A stretch of 10,602 bases of DNA, from assembly GCA_903893335.1 (NCBI GenBank), contig CAITLX010000281.1, positions 1-10,602 of the forward strand, in the 5' to 3' direction. The notes below the pieces were generated by a model, which worked only from the letters and a program-made list of their open reading frames with translations, had not been told where the DNA came from and did not search any database. This document shows positions 7,589 to 10,602 of this stretch, piece by piece; position 1 is the stretch's first letter; every line of letters begins with the position of its first letter. This DNA is from an uncultured delta proteobacterium (GTDB taxonomy: Bacteria; Myxococcota_A; Polyangia; Polyangiales; Polyangiaceae). Position numbers and translations under genes: made by a program.

Positions 7589-7882
7589 GAGCGCCCGGGC
7601 GCTCTCTGGCGGTGGGCGAGACCGTCGGGGAGCGCCCAGGTGCTCGCGAGCGGTGCCCGCGACCACGCGGGTGGGCGCCCGGGCGCTCGAAACCGGTCCT
7701 CGACACCGCGACACGAGCGCCCGGCTGCCCCGAGACGGCGTGCGACACCGCCAAGCGGGCGCCCAGCAGCCCCGGTCACGGTGGGCTGCCCCGCAAACGA
7801 GCGCCCCGGCGCCCGGCGAGCGATGGGCGACACTGAGCGAGGGCTGCGGGGCGCTCGCCGACCCTGCGACGTCGCTCGGCTC
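7589..7882. repeat. Degenerate 42-bp tandem repeat array, seven units, palindromic core
   Basis: Seven copies of a 16-bp core begin at 7589, 7630, 7673, 7715, 7757, 7799 and 7841, spaced 41, 43, 42, 42, 42 and 42 bp. The best copy is the perfect palindrome GAGCGCCCGGGCGCTC (7589-7604), extended outward by CCAG/CTGG arms with one mismatched pair. The consensus is G(A/G)GCGCCCGGGCGC(T/C)C. The 26 bp between cores also share a degenerate motif close to CGGTGGGCGACACCG, so the whole unit is repeated. The array ends at the stop codon of the short-chain dehydrogenase. Unit 7 also contains the palindrome GCGACGTCGC (7866-7875). Each core can fold as a hairpin in RNA. The spacing being a multiple of three keeps one 14-codon pattern per frame. 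Function unknown: it could be a decayed coding repeat, a binding array or an mRNA-stabilising 3' region. Confidence 0.8.
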
Positions 7883-8732
7883 AGCCCCCCCCGCCCGACG
7901 ACGCGGGTGGGGAGGCGGCGCGCTCGTGCGCCCAGTCGGCGGCGAGCTTGCGCGCCATGATGCGCTCGTAGAGGCGCGGGGCCAGTCGGCTCAGCCACCA
8001 GGCCAGGCGCGAGGTGGTCGAGTGCAGCAGCAGCGGTCGCGGGCGGCAGCAGCCGCGCAACACGGCCTCGGCGACGTCGTCGGCCGACGCCTCGCCCCCG
8101 GCGGTGGTGCGCAGGCGGCTGGCCGCGCCGCCGTCGCCGCCGAGCGCAGCCCGGTCGATGTTGGTCGCGATGAACGACGGGCAGACGAGCATCACGTCGA
8201 CCCCGTCGGCCTCGAGCTCGCAGCGCAGCGTGTCGAGCAGGCCGTGCAGCGCGTGCTTGCTGGCCGCGTAGCCGGTGCGCGCGAGCAGCGGCGAGAAGCC
8301 CGCGACGCTCGAGATGGCGACGATCATGCCGCGCCGCGCGAGCAGCGCGGGCAGGCAGGCGTGCGTCATGTTCACCGTGCCGAACACGTTGACGGCGACG
8401 ACGCGGCGGATGACCTCGGGCGCGGTGTGCACGAACGCGCTGCGCTGCGAGATGCCCGCGTTGTTGATGAGCAGGTCGAGGCCGCCGAAGCGCTCGATGA
8501 ACGCGGCGGCGGCGGCGCGGCACGCCTGCTCGTCGCTCACGTCCCCCGCGACGGCCAGCACGTCGGCGCCGGCGGCGCGCAGCGCCTCGGCCAGGCTCTC
8601 CAGCGCGGGCGCGTCGAGGTCGGTCAGCGCGAGCCGCGCCCCGGCGGCGGCGAAGCGCCGCGCGAGCGCCGAGCCGAGGCCGCCGGCTGCGCCGGTGATG
8701 ACGACGACCTTGCCGCGGAGGTCGCGCCTCAT
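7881..8732 (-). CDS. Short-chain dehydrogenase/reductase (SDR family, classical type)
   Basis: A 283-residue NAD(P)-dependent oxidoreductase that would interconvert a hydroxyl and a keto group on an unknown substrate. The Rossmann glycine motif is T13-G-A-A-G-G-L-G20. D38 at the end of the second strand suggests NAD(H) rather than NADP(H). N90-N-A-G93 is the structural motif. The catalytic set is N115, S142, Y155 and K159 in the Y-A-A-S-K pattern, all intact. A C-terminal extension of about 35 residues past the fold has a hydrophobic, Arg-rich stretch that could associate with membrane. The ATG at 8732 overlaps the TGA of the glycosyltransferase upstream (ATGA), so it is probably translationally coupled and last in the operon. 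The final codons encode Ser-Ser-Gly4 over a G8 run immediately before the stop. A lipid or sugar precursor substrate is a guess from context. Confidence 0.93.
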   Translation of the reverse strand: MRRDLRGKVVVITGAAGGLGSALARRFAAAGARLALTDLDAPALESLAEALRAAGADVLAVAGDVSDEQACRAAAAAFIERFGGLDLLINNAGISQRSAFVHTAPEVIRRVVAVNVFGTVNMTHACLPALLARRGMIVAISSVAGFSPLLARTGYAASKHALHGLLDTLRCELEADGVDVMLVCPSFIATNIDRAALGGDGGAASRLRTTAGGEASADDVAEAVLRGCCRPRPLLLHSTTSRLAWWLSRLAPRLYERIMARKLAADWAHERAASPPASSGGGG

Positions 8733-9499
8733 GTCTGCGGGGGGCGCGTGGCGCCGCGCGCGCGTCGGAGCCGGAGGCCGACGCGCACGACGTCGGCCAC
8801 GGCGCGCGCGCTGTCGAGGCGGCCGAGCTTCGAGCCGGCGACGTCGCGCCACGAGCGCAGCGGCACCTCGACGACGTCCTTCGCCGACAGCGCGTCGCGC
8901 CCGTCCAGCGGAGCGACGAGCCGCGCGAGCAGCTCGACGTCGAACGCCCAGCGCGCGTCGAAGGGGCGCTCGAGCGCGGCGCGCAGCGCGGGCACGTCGC
9001 GGAAGACCTTGGCGCCGCACTGCGTGTCGTACACGGGCAAGCCGAGCGACAGCGACGCGAGGGTGGCGAACACGCGCCCGAGGTAGTGGCGCGCGGGACG
9101 GCGGTCGATGTCCGAGCCGAGCAGGCGCACGCGCGAGCCCATCACGACGTGCGCCCCGGTCGAGCGCAGCGTCGAGACGAGCCGCGCGACCTCGCTCGCG
9201 GGCGTCGCCATGTCGGCGTCGACGAAGCCGACGACCTCGGCGCCCTCGGCGAGCGCCGCGCGCAGCCCTGCGCGGATGGCCTCGGCCTTGCCGACGTTGC
9301 GCGGCAGCGAGAGCAGCGTCGCCGCGCCGGGGCCGAGCTCGGCGCAGAGCTCCGCGAGCCGAGCGGCGGTGTCGTCGGTCGAGCCGTCGTCCACGAACGA
9401 GAGCCGCGCGCCGGTCGCCGCGTGCAGCGCGGCGAACGCCTCGCGCCGGAGGCGGCGAGCCTCGTTGAAGCAGGGCACGACGAGCGTCAGGTCGTGCAC
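8729..9499 (-). CDS. Family 2 glycosyltransferase, ALG5/DPM1-like polyprenyl-phosphate sugar transferase
   Basis: A 256-residue GT-A fold enzyme that would transfer a hexose from a nucleotide sugar to a polyprenyl phosphate on the cytoplasmic side of the membrane. Visible motifs are VVPCFNEA (7-14), V36-D-D-G-S-T-D42, NVGKAEAIRAG (68-78), the metal-binding D94-A-D96, and Y157-D-T-Q-C-G-A-K-V-F-R167 followed by RWAFDVELLAR (183-193). The last two are characteristic of dolichyl-phosphate beta-glucosyltransferases (ALG5) and their bacterial relatives. No membrane helices follow, as in soluble DPM1-type enzymes. The start is taken as GTG 9499, four residues before the first beta strand, overlapping the methyltransferase by 13 nt. 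A GTG three codons upstream is an alternative. Its stop overlaps the dehydrogenase start. The sugar donor (glucose, mannose or other) cannot be read from the sequence. Confidence 0.9.
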   Translation of the reverse strand: MHDLTLVVPCFNEARRLRREAFAALHAATGARLSFVDDGSTDDTAARLAELCAELGPGAATLLSLPRNVGKAEAIRAGLRAALAEGAEVVGFVDADMATPASEVARLVSTLRSTGAHVVMGSRVRLLGSDIDRRPARHYLGRVFATLASLSLGLPVYDTQCGAKVFRDVPALRAALERPFDARWAFDVELLARLVAPLDGRDALSAKDVVEVPLRSWRDVAGSKLGRLDSARAVADVVRVGLRLRRARGATRPPQT

Positions 9500-10236
9500 A
9501 GCGCCCACCAGCTGAGTCCGGGGAGGTCGAGGCCGCCGCGCGCCAGCGCGAGGCTCGCGCGGGCCTCGGCGCCGAGCGCTGCCTCGACGACGCGCGTGAC
9601 GGCGGCGCCGTGACGCCACCCCGAGAGGTTGGGGCGCGCGCCTCGCGGCTCGCGCACGCGGTCGACGAGGCGCTGCGAGGCGCGCGGGGCCAGCAGCGAG
9701 TGAAACAGCCCCCCGTGCAGGCGGAGCGTGAGGCCGGCGGCGCGCAGCAGGCTCGCCGCGTCGCGCGGCCGGTAGCGGCGGTGGTGGCCGAGCGCGACGT
9801 CGTGATCCGAGAAGAGCGCGGGCCAGGTGGGGACGGAGACGAGCAGCGCGCCCCCTGGGCGGACGAGGTTCGCCGCGACGTCGCGGAGAAACGCCGCGTC
9901 GTCCTCGACGTGCTCGAGCACGTCGAGCAGCAGGGCGACGTCGAACGTGCCGGCGGGGCGTGCCGCGGTCGCGACGAGGCGGCCGGCCCCCTCGGCGTGC
10001 AGCGACGCGAGGTCGGCGACCGAGTAGGCGCTGTCCCACGCGGTCACGAGCGACCCGGGGGCGAGCGAGGCTGCGAGGCGCCGCGCGAAGTAGGCGTCGC
10101 CGGCGCCGACGTCGAGCACCTCGACCTCGCCCGCGACGACGCCCTGCTCGCGCAGCACCCGCTCGAAGAAGCCGGCGCGCGTCGTCTCCCAGGGGTGGCG
10201 CCGCCGCAGGGCGGGCGATCGTTCGGACAGGTCCAC
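9487..10236 (-). CDS. Class I SAM-dependent methyltransferase
   Basis: A 249-residue protein with the Rossmann-type methyltransferase core. Motif I is V40-L-D-V-G-A-G-D47, an acidic residue D68 ends the second strand, and F98-D-V-A-L-L-L-D-V-L-E-H109 is the typical motif before strand four. The conserved-looking opening RRHPWETTRAGFF (12-24) is frequent in methyltransferases encoded next to glycosyltransferases. The C-terminal part carries H-H-R-R-Y-R-P, common in UbiG-like/Methyltransf_11 enzymes. The start is GTG 10236 with GGGAGA about 10 nt upstream. It lies 37 nt after the stop of the membrane protein and overlaps the glycosyltransferase by 13 nt, so the operon call is strong. The acceptor is unknown; a sugar, lipid carrier or polyketide-like lipid is possible. 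Confidence 0.9.
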   Translation of the reverse strand: MDLSERSPALRRRHPWETTRAGFFERVLREQGVVAGEVEVLDVGAGDAYFARRLAASLAPGSLVTAWDSAYSVADLASLHAEGAGRLVATAARPAGTFDVALLLDVLEHVEDDAAFLRDVAANLVRPGGALLVSVPTWPALFSDHDVALGHHRRYRPRDAASLLRAAGLTLRLHGGLFHSLLAPRASQRLVDRVREPRGARPNLSGWRHGAAVTRVVEAALGAEARASLALARGGLDLPGLSWWALCTT

Positions 10237-10273
10237 GCGGCGTCGTCTCCCGTGCGCGAGGCGCCCGGTGACG

Positions 10274-10602
10274 CTAGCACCGCTCGGCGGGCGTCGTTCG
10301 AGGGCGGGCCCACGCGAGCAGCAGCAGCGCGATCGCCGCGCCCAGCGCCGACGCGGTCACGCCCGGCGCGAGGCCCGGCGTGCGGTAGGTGAAGCGTACG
10401 AGGTGCTCGCCCGGCGGCACGGCGACCGCGCGCACGACCTCGTCGGCGCGCGCGATGGGCGCGGCGACGCCGTCGAGCGTGGCCGTCCAGCCCGGCGCGT
10501 AGGCGTCGAGCAGCACCGCCCAGCCCGCGGCGTCGGCGCGGCAGCGGACGTCCACGCGCTCGGCCGAGCGCGGCGTCACCGCGCACGCGCTCGCGGGGCA
10601 GG
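10274..10602 (-). CDS. C-terminal end of a YfhO-like membrane glycosyltransferase (start outside window)
   Basis: Only the last 108 residues are visible and the frame is open to the window edge. The segment WAVLLDAYAPGWTATLDG, then a block ending RAVAVPPGEHLVRFTYRTP, then one hydrophobic helix (about 20 residues, GVTASALGAAIALLLLAWA) and a short Arg tail match the end of YfhO-family proteins: an extracytoplasmic beta domain closing with a membrane helix. YfhO proteins are polytopic and, in Gram-positive bacteria, transfer sugars from polyprenyl phosphates to envelope polymers. It ends in TAG, 37 nt before the methyltransferase start. Without the membrane part the family call rests on this C-terminal block alone. 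Confidence 0.65.
   Translation of the reverse strand, partial: CPASACAVTPRSAERVDVRCRADAAGWAVLLDAYAPGWTATLDGVAAPIARADEVVRAVAVPPGEHLVRFTYRTPGLAPGVTASALGAAIALLLLAWARPRTTPAERC

Noticed and set aside
7434..7754. 106-residue minus-strand frame whose TGA overlaps the start of the unknown gene (ATGA)
   Set aside because: It would need a TTG start, lies mostly in the degenerate repeat, has a stop just upstream and shows no recognisable domain. The overlap may be chance, though a leader-peptide role is not excluded.
7589..7882. CRISPR array (regular repeats of about 16 bp with 26-bp intervals)
   Set aside because: The intervals are related to each other instead of unique, the core is short and variable, and no cas gene is present. 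It is a degenerate tandem repeat.
9500..10039. Longer version of the glycosyltransferase starting at 10039
   Set aside because: The extra residues are Arg/Pro-rich and overlap the methyltransferase in another frame. The GT2 fold begins just after GTG 9499.

Overview
The window is very GC-rich, with almost every third codon position G or C. Two of its secreted proteins carry lipoprotein signals followed by long Asp/Ala/Ser linkers, and one has a Kazal-like cysteine module. These traits point to a large-genome member of the Myxococcota (Polyangia-like). That placement is an inference from style, not from a marker gene. High GC leaves long spurious open frames on the opposite strand of nearly every gene, so genes were chosen by recognisable motifs, signal peptides, ribosome binding sites and start/stop overlaps.

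Left part (1-2410): a membrane sensor histidine kinase with a periplasmic Cache-type sensor runs leftward and leaves the window before its C-terminus. Its promoter looks like a good sigma-70 site and directly abuts a perfect 16-bp palindrome. It is divergent from a gene at 2411-5215 for a large secreted lipoprotein, which joins an N-terminal beta-propeller (YncE-like) to a C-terminal phosphoesterase of the alkaline phosphatase superfamily. The kinase and the lipoprotein share 188 bp of upstream DNA.

Middle (5216-7880): two leftward genes encode a Kazal-domain lipoprotein (5265-6359) and a helical protein of unknown family (6493-7437). Upstream of the latter is a 443-bp gene-free stretch. About 294 bp of it is a degenerate 42-bp tandem repeat with a palindromic core, ending exactly at the stop codon of the next gene.

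Right part (7881-10602): a tightly packed leftward operon. In transcription order it encodes the C-terminal end of a YfhO-like membrane protein, a class I methyltransferase, an ALG5/DPM1-like family 2 glycosyltransferase and a classical short-chain dehydrogenase. The last three overlap at start/stop codons. The set fits a lipid-carrier-linked sugar transfer pathway acting at the cell envelope: the glycosyltransferase would load sugar onto a polyprenyl phosphate and the YfhO-like protein would transfer it on the outer face of the membrane.

No tRNA, rRNA, insertion sequence or CRISPR array is seen. The least explained parts are the 42-bp repeat array, a G8 run at the dehydrogenase stop codon from which a -1 shift would open a frame through the repeat into the unknown gene, and the divergent kinase/phosphoesterase control region.
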